From JAAFIP01 sp043766985 (GTDB lineage Bacteria; Pseudomonadota; Gammaproteobacteria; Burkholderiales; Burkholderiaceae_C): 64,000 nucleotides of DNA. A program made the translations under genes and the position numbers. A model generated the notes under the pieces. That model made no database searches. It was not told the origin of the DNA and saw only the letters and a list, made by a program, of their open reading frames with translations. The stretch lies in NCBI GenBank assembly GCA_043766985.1, contig JAYUHM010000260.1, positions 1 through 64,000 of the forward strand, given 5' to 3'. Below are positions 17,167 to 25,653 of this stretch, one piece after another; within the stretch, counting starts at the first letter, position 1, and each line of letters opens with the position of its first letter.

Positions 17167-17822
17167 GGCAGATAACCTTTGGCGCGCACCGCGGCCAGTA
17201 CGTCGGCGCGCACCGCGTCTATGCTTTGGTGGCCGTTGATGCGTGCAAAGCGCAGCGGCTGCGCGGTGGCACGGGCAGCGTAGCCGGTAACGACGCGTTC
17301 AAAAAACGCCTGCGATTGCGACTCGAACTTATCGGGCGTGCGGGCGGCCACCAGGCGCTGCGCGGCCACGGCGGGCGGTACGTCAAACCACACGGTCAGG
17401 TCGGGCTGCCTAATGCCCAAGCTAGCAGGCTTTTGAGTCTCTAGCCCTTTAGAATATTGCACAGCATGCTCTAAAAACAATAGCGTATTCAGGTCAAACC
17501 CACGCCCCGCGCCTTGGTAGGCAAAGGTGGCATCTGTGTAGCGGTCGCATAGCAGCACGTCGCCGCGGGCCAAGGCGGGCTCGATGACTTGCACCAAGTG
17601 CTCGCGCCGCGCGGCAAACACCAGCAGCGCCTCGGTGAGTGGGTCCATCGCCTCGTGCAAAACCATCTCGCGCAGGCGCTCGCCCAAGGGCGTGCCGCCA
17701 GGTTCGCGGGTCATTGTCACCGCTCTGCCCGCGGTTTTGAAGGCGTCGGCCAAAGCGGCAATGTGGCTGGATTTGCCTGCGCCGTCGATGCCTTCGAAGC
17801 TGATGAAGAGGCCTGTGGTCAT
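17163..17822 (-). CDS. tmk: Thymidylate kinase
   Basis: The 219-residue protein carries the P-loop FISFEGIDGAGKSSHI, the DRY-type dTMP motif LCDRYTDATFAYQGAGRGFD and a late LTVWFDVPPAVAAQRL. It phosphorylates dTMP to dTDP. An R1 repeat at 17441-17484 lies inside the gene and encodes about LLFLEHAVQYSKGLE. Compared with the E. coli enzyme, where this loop runs directly into the R-P-D-L-T strand, there is an extra stretch of roughly 14 residues here, ending near IRQPDLTVWF. The reading frame and catalytic motifs are intact, so the enzyme is probably active. Confidence 0.93.
   Translation of the reverse strand: MTTGLFISFEGIDGAGKSSHIAALADAFKTAGRAVTMTREPGGTPLGERLREMVLHEAMDPLTEALLVFAARREHLVQVIEPALARGDVLLCDRYTDATFAYQGAGRGFDLNTLLFLEHAVQYSKGLETQKPASLGIRQPDLTVWFDVPPAVAAQRLVAARTPDKFESQSQAFFERVVTGYAARATAQPLRFARINGHQSIDAVRADVLAAVRAKGYLP
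17441..17484 (+). repeat. R1 repeat embedded in tmk
   Basis: Forward orientation on the plus strand: CTAGCCCTTTAGAATATTGC, then ACAGCATGCTCTAAAAAC and AATAGC. It is read on the minus strand, in a different frame from the other embedded copies, apparently because of small indels. Confidence 0.7.
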
Positions 17823-17904
17823 TGTTTTTGTTCTGCGGAATGGTGGTATGTCGCGCAGAGGTTATTTGCGCATTGATCACTGCGGGCGAGATCGTGTATG
17901 CCGA

Positions 17905-18111
17905 CCGCCCTCATACTGGAGTACCAGAAATCGGTCGATCGGCACACACGATCCCACCTGCACATACGGTCGCGCACTACCTGTAGTTTCGGCGTAAACC
18001 TATCAGCGACTACCGGTAGCGCGCTGCCTTGGTTGCCACACGGTTGGGTGTTTATCAGCCGACCGATTTCTGGTACCCCAGTATGAGGGCGGATGATAAA
18101 CACCCAACCGT
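17905..18111. repeat. Interlocked inverted-repeat element between tmk and mltG
   Basis: The 367 bp between mltG and tmk hold no credible gene. Arm 1 is a 33-bp inverted repeat (17905-17937 against 18060-18092, one mismatch, core CATACTGG/CCAGTATG). Arm 2 is a perfect 18-bp inverted repeat (18040-18057 against 18094-18111, ACGGTTGGGTGTTTATCA). Arm 2 brackets the right half of arm 1, so the two hairpins compete or form a pseudoknot-like fold. Short open frames here read the same words (HGWVFI, RP) on both strands, as expected from palindromes and not from genes. Confidence 0.75.
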
Positions 18112-18189
18112 GCGTACGAGACCAACCCTGCCCCGACAGCGGAGAATCAACACAATGAAAACGGGCCAAACACAGACTAGACACGGTAT

Positions 18190-19236
18190 TCACTGCCCCC
18201 GAATGTACTTATTCACCGCATTATTGTGCTCCGCCAACGTAGCGCTGAACTGGCTGGTGCCGTCACCGCGCGCCACAAAGTACAAAGCCTTGGTCTCAGC
18301 CGGCTGGGTGGCGGCCAACAACGCCGCTTTGCCGGGCATAGAGATAGGCGTGGGCGGCAGGCCTGGGCGGGTGTAGGTGTTGTACGGCGTGTCGGTTTGC
18401 AGGCCCTTGCGGCCAATCGTGCCCTCGTAGGCGTCGCCCATACCGTAGATCACCGACGGGTCGGTTTGCAGCAGCATGCCAATGCGCAGGCGGTTGTTAA
18501 ACACGCCGCCAATCTCCGGGCGGTCGCTGGGTTTGCCGGTTTCTTTTTCGATAATGCTGGCCAAAATCAAGGCCTGTTCGGGCGATTTAAGGGGCAGGCT
18601 GGTGTTGCGCGCGTCCCACGCCGCGGCCAGCTGCTTGTCCATGGCGCGGGCGGCGGCTTGCAGTACCACGATGTCACTACTGCCCTTGGCATAGCTGTAG
18701 GTTTCTGGGAAAAAGCGGCCCTCGGGGTGCAAGCCGGGTTTGCCTAGTTTGGCCATCAGCGCGTCATTGCTCATGGCTTGGCTGTCAGGCTTTAAATGCT
18801 CGGCCTTGGCCAGCGCCGCGCGCACTTGGCGAATGTTCCAGCCCTCCACGATGGTGACGCTGCGCAGCGACTGCAAGCCGTTGTACAGCTTGGCCAAAAG
18901 CTTTTGCGGCGTGTCGCCCTGCTCTATCTCGTAGGTGCCGGCCTTCAAGCCGCCCGACTTGCCCGAGACGCGAAAGTACCAGTACAGCAGGGCGGGTCGC
19001 ACGTCTACCCCGGCGCTTGCCACCGCTTGGGCCGCCGCGCGGGCCGACGTGCCCGCTGGCAGCACCAGGTTTACCGCAGGCTGCCCCACCGGCAGCGCCA
19101 GCGGCTGGCGCACCCACCACCACGCCGCGCTGGCTAGCACGGCAACGCCCGCCAGCAGCCACAGCAGCGCTTTAAGCGCCGACAAACCGCTTTGCTTTTT
19201 AGGCGTCTTCGCCAAATAAGTCTTCACTAAATCCAT
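18190..19236 (-). CDS. mltG: Endolytic murein transglycosylase
   Basis: The 348-residue product starts at MDLVKTYLAK; the frame continues upstream but the conserved protein begins here. One membrane segment (ALLWLLAGVAVLASAAWWW) is followed by the periplasmic YceG domain. The catalytic Glu lies in LILASIIEKETGKPSDRPEI, and GVFNNRLRIGMLLQTDPSVIYG and YNTYTRPGLPPTPISMPG are family signatures. MltG cuts nascent glycan strands next to the membrane and sets their length. It belongs to the conserved ygfZ-mltG-tmk-holB block. Confidence 0.93.
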   Translation of the reverse strand: MDLVKTYLAKTPKKQSGLSALKALLWLLAGVAVLASAAWWWVRQPLALPVGQPAVNLVLPAGTSARAAAQAVASAGVDVRPALLYWYFRVSGKSGGLKAGTYEIEQGDTPQKLLAKLYNGLQSLRSVTIVEGWNIRQVRAALAKAEHLKPDSQAMSNDALMAKLGKPGLHPEGRFFPETYSYAKGSSDIVVLQAAARAMDKQLAAAWDARNTSLPLKSPEQALILASIIEKETGKPSDRPEIGGVFNNRLRIGMLLQTDPSVIYGMGDAYEGTIGRKGLQTDTPYNTYTRPGLPPTPISMPGKAALLAATQPAETKALYFVARGDGTSQFSATLAEHNNAVNKYIRGQ

Positions 19237-19300
19237 GGGGTAATTTTCAGAAAAACGTCGCACAAGGTAAGGATGATACCGGGGCGCGATAATCCATCCC

Positions 19301-20308
19301 ATGACCGACGCCCCAAAAACCACCTTGAACCTCTCCACCCCGCTGAATTTGCCCGGCGGCCCGCTGGGCATCATCCGCGCCCAAGGTGTGGATGCGGTGA
19401 AGTTTTTGCAAGGCCAACTGACCCAGGATGTGGCCCTGCTGGGCCTGTCGGAGGCGCGTTTGGCGGCCTGGTGCTCGGCCAAGGGCCGCATGCTGGCCAG
19501 CTTTATTGTGTTTAAAAACACCCATGAAGACATCTTGCTGCTGTGCAGCCCCAGCGTGCTTGCCGCCACCTTAAAGCGGCTGCAAATGTTTGTATTGCGC
19601 GCCCAGTGCAAGCTGACGGACGCCACCGCCGAGTTTGTAGTGCAGGGCTTGGCAGGCGATGCGACAGGGCAAGCGCAGTCTGTAGATGCTACTGAAAACA
19701 TAGCTACTCGTGCTATGTCCAATTGGGATTTGCAGCGAAATGGCACTGAAATAACGGTACAACTGCCCGCTGGGCACCATCTGGGCCACAGCGTGCCCCG
19801 CGCGCTGCGAGTGCGGCACGTCGACCCGTCCGCGGGCCAACCCGGTAGCGCCGAAGCCGATTTGGCCACCTGGCAGTACCTGGAGGTCACTACCGGCATC
19901 GCCCCGGTTACGGCCCCCATATCCGACGCTTTTGTGCCGCAAATGCTCAATTACGAATCGGCCGGCGGCGTGAACTTTAAAAAAGGCTGCTACCCGGGCC
20001 AAGAGGTGGTGGCGCGCAGCCAGTTTCGCGGCACCCTCAAGCGCCGTGGTTTTATCGTTAGCTGCGATGGGCCACTGGCGCCCGGCCAGGAGATTTTTGA
20101 CGGCCGGGACACCGAGCAGCCTTGCGGCACCGTGGCCTACGCCGCGCCGCTGTTTGGCGGCTTAGATGGTCATGTAGCTGGCCAAAGCGTAGCCATAGTG
20201 TCGATGCAGACCAGCGCCGCAGATAGCCCACGCTTGACCGCTGGCAGCCCCACCGGCGCGGCGCTGCACTTGCAAGCGTTGCCCTACGTGCTGCTGGATG
20301 ACATTTAA
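19301..20308 (+). CDS. ygfZ: YgfZ/GcvT-domain folate-binding protein, Fe-S cluster assembly/repair
   Basis: The 335-residue protein has the GcvT-like fold (GVDAVKFLQGQLTQDV; WCSAKGRMLASFIVF) and the YgfZ signature KGCYPGQEVVARSQFRG with its functionally needed Cys. It binds folate and helps maintain certain Fe-S enzymes. It is divergent from mltG, with 64 bp between. An R1 repeat at 19681-19729 encodes VDATENIATRAMSNWD in the middle of the protein, before ITVQLPAGH. That lengthens a loop without breaking the frame. Confidence 0.92.
   Translation: MTDAPKTTLNLSTPLNLPGGPLGIIRAQGVDAVKFLQGQLTQDVALLGLSEARLAAWCSAKGRMLASFIVFKNTHEDILLLCSPSVLAATLKRLQMFVLRAQCKLTDATAEFVVQGLAGDATGQAQSVDATENIATRAMSNWDLQRNGTEITVQLPAGHHLGHSVPRALRVRHVDPSAGQPGSAEADLATWQYLEVTTGIAPVTAPISDAFVPQMLNYESAGGVNFKKGCYPGQEVVARSQFRGTLKRRGFIVSCDGPLAPGQEIFDGRDTEQPCGTVAYAAPLFGGLDGHVAGQSVAIVSMQTSAADSPRLTAGSPTGAALHLQALPYVLLDDI
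19681..19729 (-). repeat. R1 repeat embedded in ygfZ
   Basis: Reverse orientation: GCTACTGAAAACATAGCTAC, then TCGTGCTATGTCCAATTGGG. The host frame reads I-A-T-R-A-M-S-N-W, the same frame as the acylase and DUF1223 copies. Confidence 0.75.
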
Positions 20309-20332
20309 ACCGCTAGCTTCCACGCAAACCAT

Positions 20333-21220
20333 ATGTGCCTGATTGCCATGGCCTGGGGTGTCAGCCCCGATTACCCTTTGGTTATCGCGTCTAACCGCGA
20401 CGAGTTTTACGCCCGGCCCACCGCCGCACTGGCCCATTGGCGCACCGACACTGGCCAGCACATTACCAGTGGGCGCGACCTGCAAAGCGGCGGCACCTGG
20501 ATGGGTTTTGCCCCCAATGGCCGCTTTGCCATGCTGACCAATGTGCGTAACCCCCTAGCCGCCGTGCCCAGCCCTGCGCGCAGCCGCGGCGAGCTGGTGG
20601 TAGCCTGGCTGGCCAGCACCTTGGGCGCCGACGCCTGGATGGCGCAGCGCGACCTGGCCGCTTATGCGGAGTTTAACCTGGTGGTGGGTGACTGGCGGGC
20701 CCAGCAGTGCCACTACATCAGCAACCAAGGCAATGGCGTGGGCAGCCCGTTTGTAGAGGAAAATAGGCCGCCAGCCCAACAGAATATAGCACGAGAAGCT
20801 ATAAAAAGCGTAGCTAATCTGGTGGTGCAAAGTGTGCCGTCGGGCCAAATAATTGGCCTGTCCAACGCCGCACTGAACACGCCTTGGCCCAAAACCACGC
20901 AGTTGGTCAGCACGCTGGGCGATGCCCTGCAAACGCCGTCCACCATCGCGCAATTGCAAGCGCGTTTGCAGCTAGCCTTGCAAGGCGACCGCCCGGCAGA
21001 CGATGCGCAGTTGCCCTGCACCGGCGTGCCACTGGCGCAAGAAAAGGCGCTGTCCAGCATCTACGTACGCTACCCCAGCGAGGCCCCGGTCTACGGCACG
21101 CGCAGCAGCCTGTGCGCGGTGCTGACCCAAACGCAGCATTTGCACCTGACGGAAACGACGCACCTGGGGCCATCGCAGACGGCGCTGGACATGGCTTGGC
21201 CCAGGGTTACCGTTGGTTGA
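20333..21220 (+). CDS. NRDE (TANGO2-like) family protein
   Basis: The 295-residue product starts at MCLIAMAWG, the invariant Met-Cys start of the family, followed by VIASNRDEFYARPT (the N-R-D-E motif), GRDLQSGGTWMGF and AMLTNVRNP. Further on it has GLSNAALNTPWPK and late SSIYVRYP. Eukaryotic TANGO2 is linked to heme and lipid handling, and the bacterial role is not settled. An R1 repeat encodes AQQNIAREAIKSVAN in the variable region before VVQSVPSGQIIGLSN. It lies 24 bp after ygfZ and is probably co-transcribed. Confidence 0.88.
   Translation: MCLIAMAWGVSPDYPLVIASNRDEFYARPTAALAHWRTDTGQHITSGRDLQSGGTWMGFAPNGRFAMLTNVRNPLAAVPSPARSRGELVVAWLASTLGADAWMAQRDLAAYAEFNLVVGDWRAQQCHYISNQGNGVGSPFVEENRPPAQQNIAREAIKSVANLVVQSVPSGQIIGLSNAALNTPWPKTTQLVSTLGDALQTPSTIAQLQARLQLALQGDRPADDAQLPCTGVPLAQEKALSSIYVRYPSEAPVYGTRSSLCAVLTQTQHLHLTETTHLGPSQTALDMAWPRVTVG
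20772..20814 (+). repeat. R1 repeat embedded in the NRDE-family gene
   Basis: Forward orientation: AGCCCAACAGAATATAGC, then ACGAGAAGCTATAAAAAG and CGTAGC. The consensus CAATAG would give an in-frame TAG; here it is CAACAG (Gln-Gln), which keeps the frame open. Confidence 0.8.
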
Positions 21221-21267
21221 CTAGGCTTGTTGGCCGCTGGCAGGCACCCCAGCAGCCCCTCAAACCA

Positions 21268-23529
21268 TCAAAGCTTGGCCTGCAAAGGTGCTGGGATCTG
21301 CGCCAACACTTGCGGTGACTTGCCCGACACCGCATAAGCCTCGCGAAACGCGTCCATCGCCTTGGCTTCGTCTTTGAGGTAGTTCAGCTCTATGCCGGCA
21401 ATCTTCAGCAGGCCGTCTACTTTCTGGTCGGGAAAGGCCTTGTTGCGCGTTTCCAGGGCTTGCAGCGCGAACGGGAAATCGCTGGCGCGCACCGCCAAAA
21501 TGTGCGCGGCGTTCATCATGTCCAGGTCTAGGGTGTTGTCGGCAAAGGCCACTTTGGCCAGCTTTAAACCCTCGGCCTCTTTGCCGCTGCGGCTCAGCAA
21601 AATAACTTCGAGCGACCGCACGCTGATCGCCTTGGGCTGTACCTTTTTGGCACGCTCCAAATACACCAGCGCCCCGGGAACATCGCCAATTTGCGCCTTG
21701 CCGCGGGCAATGTTGCTCATCATTGCCACCACGTAGGGGCGTGAGCTGACGACGCTTTCCCATACCCACACGGCGTTTTTCCAGTCGCCCCACTTGGCCA
21801 GCTCGTCGCCCAGCATCGGGGTGATCTTGCGGTAATGCGGGTTAATGGCCACGCCTTCACGCATCAGGCGCAGCATATCTGTCTTGGCTTTGTCATTTTT
21901 GGGGCTGTTGGGGTTGCCCGACTGCGAGACGGTGAGTGCAATTTTGACTGCAGAGACGATTTTGTTTTCAGCCTCTGTCGCTTGCTGCGTGATGTAGGCG
22001 GCCAGCGCCAGGCAGCCCATGGTCACCACGGCGGCGGTTTGCGAGTAGCCGGGCTTCCAAGGCAAGCGCGCGCTAGACATGAGACCACGCAGGCCCAGGC
22101 GGGCGTCAGATGCCGCCAGCAAGCCCAGGCACAGCGCAAACATCACCCCGGTTGTAGCCAAACGCCATGGAAAGCCAATATTGCTCACCACCATCAGCGC
22201 CAGCAGGCTGGTTAAGGCCACGGCGCGGATGGGGCCTTCGGTCATGCCTGCCTCGCTGCGGTTGGTCACGGTGCGCCAAGCCGCCGTCAGGCAGTAGGCA
22301 ATCAACAGCAGCAGGAAGATCCATCCCACCGCGCCGTATTCGCCCAGCAGCTGCAGTATCTCGTTGTGCGCGTAGTAGTCGGTTTCAAGCTGGCTGCCCT
22401 CGGCCTGGTACAGCGGAATATCCACCTCCCACGCCCCCGCGCCCACGCCTGTCAGGGGGCGCCTTTCGATGATATTGAGCGTTGCTTTCCACATAATTTG
22501 ACGAATACCCAAGGTGGTGTCACCCATCTTGATTTGCGCCGCACGAGAAAAACCACGCTGAAAGGCGTTGACGTCTTTAAATTCAGCGCCGGGGTTGCCC
22601 GATTTGATCAAACCCAAACCAATCACGGTGGCCAGCAGCACACCCAGTACCACGATGGTTTGCTCACTCTTCCATGCGCCAAAGCTAAAGCGCGAGCGAA
22701 ACTTCCAGGCCATCACGGCAATCATGACAAAGCCGATGGCGCTGCCCACATAGGCCGAGCGGGTGCCGCACATCATCAAATACACCAAATTCAAGCCGGT
22801 GCTAGCTGCCAAAAAGGCGAGTACTGCGCTGCGCTTCTCGTGGAATATCAGGTATGCGGAAAACACGTACGTGCAAGCCATGAACTCGGCGGCAAAGTTA
22901 CGGTTCACAAAGGTGGCGGCAGGGTTGGGGCCTTGCGGAATAAAGCGCACGTCAAACCAAAACTGTGACGCACCCAGCAAGGCCACGGCCAAAGCACCTA
23001 AATGCACACCCCAGGCCAGCATGGGGAAACGCTCGCGGCTGGCGCTGTTGAGCACCAGCCACACAATGACGGCAAACAAAAACCAGCGAATCGCCTCCAC
23101 CCCTGCCAGATAGGTGTGCGACCAAAACATGCTGCCTAGCGCATAGGCCATCAGCATCAGTGGCAGCCACATGACAAAGTGCCAGCGCAGTGCGTCGCGC
23201 CGGTTGCGCTGCGACCAAAACAGAATAAACGCCGCGCCCAGCGACATGAACGCCACAATGATGGATTTCAGCGTGTCTTGCAGCATCAGCTCGTGCGGCA
23301 CACCCAGGGCGGGCGTCAAAAACAGCATCACCGCCAAAATAATAGCGGTCCAATCACCCCGGCCCAGTTCGGCGGGCAGGGCCAGCATTTGCGATAAGGA
23401 CTTGGTTGGTTTGCTGCTGGGTGCATCGGCGGCCACTTTAAAGTCTACCGACGGCGACGCGGGCTGGGCCGCGGCAGTGCCAGCAGCGGCGGTGGGTTTA
23501 GCGGGAACAATTCGTTTTTTCTTGGCCAT
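21268..23529 (-). CDS. O-antigen-ligase/Wzy-like polytopic membrane protein with C-terminal helical repeats
   Basis: The 753-residue protein has a Lys/Ala-rich cytoplasmic start, then about a dozen hydrophobic segments between residues 50 and 490. The large periplasmic loop carries GVGAGAWEVDIPLYQ and TDYYAHNEILQLLGEYGAVGW; the His in H-N-x-x-L-Q-L-L-x-E-x-G is the conserved ligase residue of WaaL/PglL proteins. The last 250 residues are helical and TPR-like (GALVYLERAKKVQPKAISV). It therefore transfers glycans to lipid A-core or to pilin, or polymerises them; which one is not decidable. No sugar biosynthesis genes are adjacent. Confidence 0.82.
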   Translation of the reverse strand: MAKKKRIVPAKPTAAAGTAAAQPASPSVDFKVAADAPSSKPTKSLSQMLALPAELGRGDWTAIILAVMLFLTPALGVPHELMLQDTLKSIIVAFMSLGAAFILFWSQRNRRDALRWHFVMWLPLMLMAYALGSMFWSHTYLAGVEAIRWFLFAVIVWLVLNSASRERFPMLAWGVHLGALAVALLGASQFWFDVRFIPQGPNPAATFVNRNFAAEFMACTYVFSAYLIFHEKRSAVLAFLAASTGLNLVYLMMCGTRSAYVGSAIGFVMIAVMAWKFRSRFSFGAWKSEQTIVVLGVLLATVIGLGLIKSGNPGAEFKDVNAFQRGFSRAAQIKMGDTTLGIRQIMWKATLNIIERRPLTGVGAGAWEVDIPLYQAEGSQLETDYYAHNEILQLLGEYGAVGWIFLLLLIAYCLTAAWRTVTNRSEAGMTEGPIRAVALTSLLALMVVSNIGFPWRLATTGVMFALCLGLLAASDARLGLRGLMSSARLPWKPGYSQTAAVVTMGCLALAAYITQQATEAENKIVSAVKIALTVSQSGNPNSPKNDKAKTDMLRLMREGVAINPHYRKITPMLGDELAKWGDWKNAVWVWESVVSSRPYVVAMMSNIARGKAQIGDVPGALVYLERAKKVQPKAISVRSLEVILLSRSGKEAEGLKLAKVAFADNTLDLDMMNAAHILAVRASDFPFALQALETRNKAFPDQKVDGLLKIAGIELNYLKDEAKAMDAFREAYAVSGKSPQVLAQIPAPLQAKL

Positions 23530-23633
23530 AGAGATGCGTCGTTGGGCAGCCTGCCAGCTGCCCTGTTGGGATGAACTTAACCCGCTATTGTCGCTGGTTT
23601 ACTAGTGGCATTTTGCCTGCGAGCCCCATCCGG

Positions 23634-24512
23634 TTACTTGGCTACCAGTAGTTTGGCCATGGGAACATGCGGTATGCCCACCTCTTCAAAGGGCTCGCCA
23701 TGTGGCGTAAAGCCGGCTTTGGTATAAAACACCGCGGCGCTGCGCTGGGCGTGCAAGATGACTTGGCCGTCACCCCGCGCCTTAGCCCGCTGCACCAAGG
23801 CGTCTAGCACCATGCTGCCCAGGTGCGTGCCGCGCAGCACCCGTTTGGCCGCCATACGCCCTATTTGGCCTACCTGCGCTCCATGCTCGGCACCCGCTAC
23901 CAGCAGCCTGCCGGTAGCCAAGGGCATGTTGAGCTGGTTGTACACCACGGCGTGCACGGCGGTGGCATCCAGCGCGTCCCACTCCATTTGCAGAGGTACG
24001 CCCTGCTCCTCTACAAACACTTCGGTGCGTACTTGGCTGGCATCTGGGCCCAGCGTTTGCCAGTTGCCCAGCGCCAGGCGGGTCATGGGTTCACCGGCCT
24101 CAAAGCGGGTAAACAGGTCGCGCAGCGCCTGGGGCACCGGGCGCGAGGTTTGCGTGGCCGGGTCGGCGTACACATAAATCAGCTCGCAGCCCACCAGCAG
24201 TTTGTCACCGTGAAAGATGGCGCCGGTAAAGGTGATGGACGAATTACCCAGGCGGCTGCATTTCAGCGCTACATCCAGCGTGTCGTCATAGCGGGCCGAG
24301 GCGTGGTATTCCACCGAGGCTTTTTTTACAAACAAATCGCCGCCCAGCTGGTGCATGGTTTCTTCGTATGGCAGGGCCAGGGCGCGCCAATAGTCGGCCA
24401 TGGCGGTGTCAAAGTACATCAAATAATGGCCATTGAAAACAATTTTTTGCATGTCCACCTCGGCCCAGCGCACGCGCAGGCGGTGGAACAGGCGAAAGTC
24501 TTGGCGTTGCAT
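23634..24512 (-). CDS. Fusion of a YbgC-type acyl-CoA thioesterase and a GNAT acetyltransferase
   Basis: The 292-residue product starts at MQRQDFRLFHRLRVRW. Residues 1-135 form a hotdog thioesterase (RWAEVDMQKIVFNGHYLMYFDTAMADYW). Residues 150-292 form a GNAT domain of the ElaA/YjcF kind (VRTEVFVEEQGVPLQMEWDALD; MAAKRVLRGTHLGSMVLDALV; AAVFYTKAGFTPHGE). In the thioesterase motif the usual D-x-x-G-H is replaced by D-M-Q-K-I-V-F-N-G-H, a variation known in the family. No stop lies between the domains. It is 28 bp downstream of the esterase gene, probably in one operon. Confidence 0.88.
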   Translation of the reverse strand: MQRQDFRLFHRLRVRWAEVDMQKIVFNGHYLMYFDTAMADYWRALALPYEETMHQLGGDLFVKKASVEYHASARYDDTLDVALKCSRLGNSSITFTGAIFHGDKLLVGCELIYVYADPATQTSRPVPQALRDLFTRFEAGEPMTRLALGNWQTLGPDASQVRTEVFVEEQGVPLQMEWDALDATAVHAVVYNQLNMPLATGRLLVAGAEHGAQVGQIGRMAAKRVLRGTHLGSMVLDALVQRAKARGDGQVILHAQRSAAVFYTKAGFTPHGEPFEEVGIPHVPMAKLLVAK

Positions 24513-24540
24513 AGCGGTGGCGTCCTTGGGGCTGTCTACG

Positions 24541-25509
24541 TTAAAGGTGAAAGGCCTGGCGCAGTGCGGCGGCGGCATGCTGGTGCGCCTGCTGGGCCTC
24601 GGGGATGGTGCGGCCCATTTTGATGAACTCGTGGGTTACGCCGCGGTAAATCTCAATGTCTACTGCCACGCCCGCAGCGCGCAGCACGTCGGCATAGGCA
24701 ATGCCCTCGTCCACCAGCGGGTCGCACTCGGCCAGGCCAATCCACGCGGGGGCCAGGTCGCTGTGGTCGTCGGCGTTCAAAGGTGCAAAGCGCCAGTTGC
24801 TGCGCTGGGTTCGGTCGGGCATGTAGTGGTCAAAAAAGAAGGTGATGGTGTCGGCCTGCAGCACATAGCCGTTGCCATAGGTGTGGTGCGAGGCGCTGTC
24901 GGCATAGGCCGCGCAGCCGGGGTAGAACAGCAGTTGCAGCGCCAATGGCTGCCCGGCGTCTCGGGCCATCAGGGCGCACACGGTGGCCAAGGTGCCGCCA
25001 GCGCTGTCGCCTGCCACGGCAATGCGGCTGGTATCCAAGCCCAGCGCGGCGCCCTGCCCGCGCAGCCACTGCAAGGCGTCCCAGGTGTCGTGCACGGCGG
25101 TAGGAAAGGCATGCTCGGGCGCCAGCCGGTAGTCCAGCGACAGCACCGCAGCGCCCGACAGGCGGGCCAGCTCGCGGCACAAAATATCATGCGTTTGCAC
25201 GCTGCCAATGGTAAAGCCGCCCCCGTGCATAAACAGCAATACCGGCAGCACCGCGCTGGACGGTGCGTACAGCCGCGCTGGCAGCAGCGCCCCATCCCGG
25301 GCGGGCACGGTAAGGTCTTGCACCCGGGGCAACGCGGCTTTGGGTACTTCCAGCACGTCGCAGGCTTTGGCGTAGGCGGCGCGCGCCTCTTGGGCAGTCA
25401 GGTGATGAAACGGCACCCGCCCCGCCAGGCGGATGCGGTCCATCAACTCGCGCATGGACTTGGTAAGCGCGGCGGGCGACTTGGGGGAAGCTATCTGAGG
25501 CATAGACAC
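24541..25509 (-). CDS. Alpha/beta hydrolase, hormone-sensitive-lipase family esterase
   Basis: The 322-residue enzyme shows the HSL-family oxyanion motif LLFMHGGGFTIGS, the nucleophile elbow IAVAGDSAGGTLA (G-D-S-A-G-G), an Asp in AECDPLVDEG and His in YRGVTHEFIKMG. These together form the expected Ser-Asp-His triad. There is no signal peptide, so it is cytoplasmic. Such enzymes hydrolyse short or medium acyl esters. It is followed on the same strand by the thioesterase-GNAT fusion gene. Confidence 0.92.
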   Translation of the reverse strand: MSMPQIASPKSPAALTKSMRELMDRIRLAGRVPFHHLTAQEARAAYAKACDVLEVPKAALPRVQDLTVPARDGALLPARLYAPSSAVLPVLLFMHGGGFTIGSVQTHDILCRELARLSGAAVLSLDYRLAPEHAFPTAVHDTWDALQWLRGQGAALGLDTSRIAVAGDSAGGTLATVCALMARDAGQPLALQLLFYPGCAAYADSASHHTYGNGYVLQADTITFFFDHYMPDRTQRSNWRFAPLNADDHSDLAPAWIGLAECDPLVDEGIAYADVLRAAGVAVDIEIYRGVTHEFIKMGRTIPEAQQAHQHAAAALRQAFHL

Positions 25510-25653
25510 AAGGGCATAGGCGGGATGATGAGTTGGCGACAGGCATTGCAGGCCCAGACGCGCTAAAGTAACCTAATCCTACAGCGCTTATCCGGCTTTT
25601 TTTACCTTTTTGCGCTCACCGGCCATTTCTCCACCTCATTGCTGCTCTACACC

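Noticed and set aside
17819..18193. Open frames on both strands between tmk and mltG
   Set aside because: They translate the same inverted-repeat DNA (HGWVFI words on both strands) and have no family features or ribosome-binding sites.
18190..19950. Longer MltG start reading through the ygfZ region
   Set aside because: The extra 238 codons are antisense to ygfZ and the conserved protein with its membrane segment begins at 19236.
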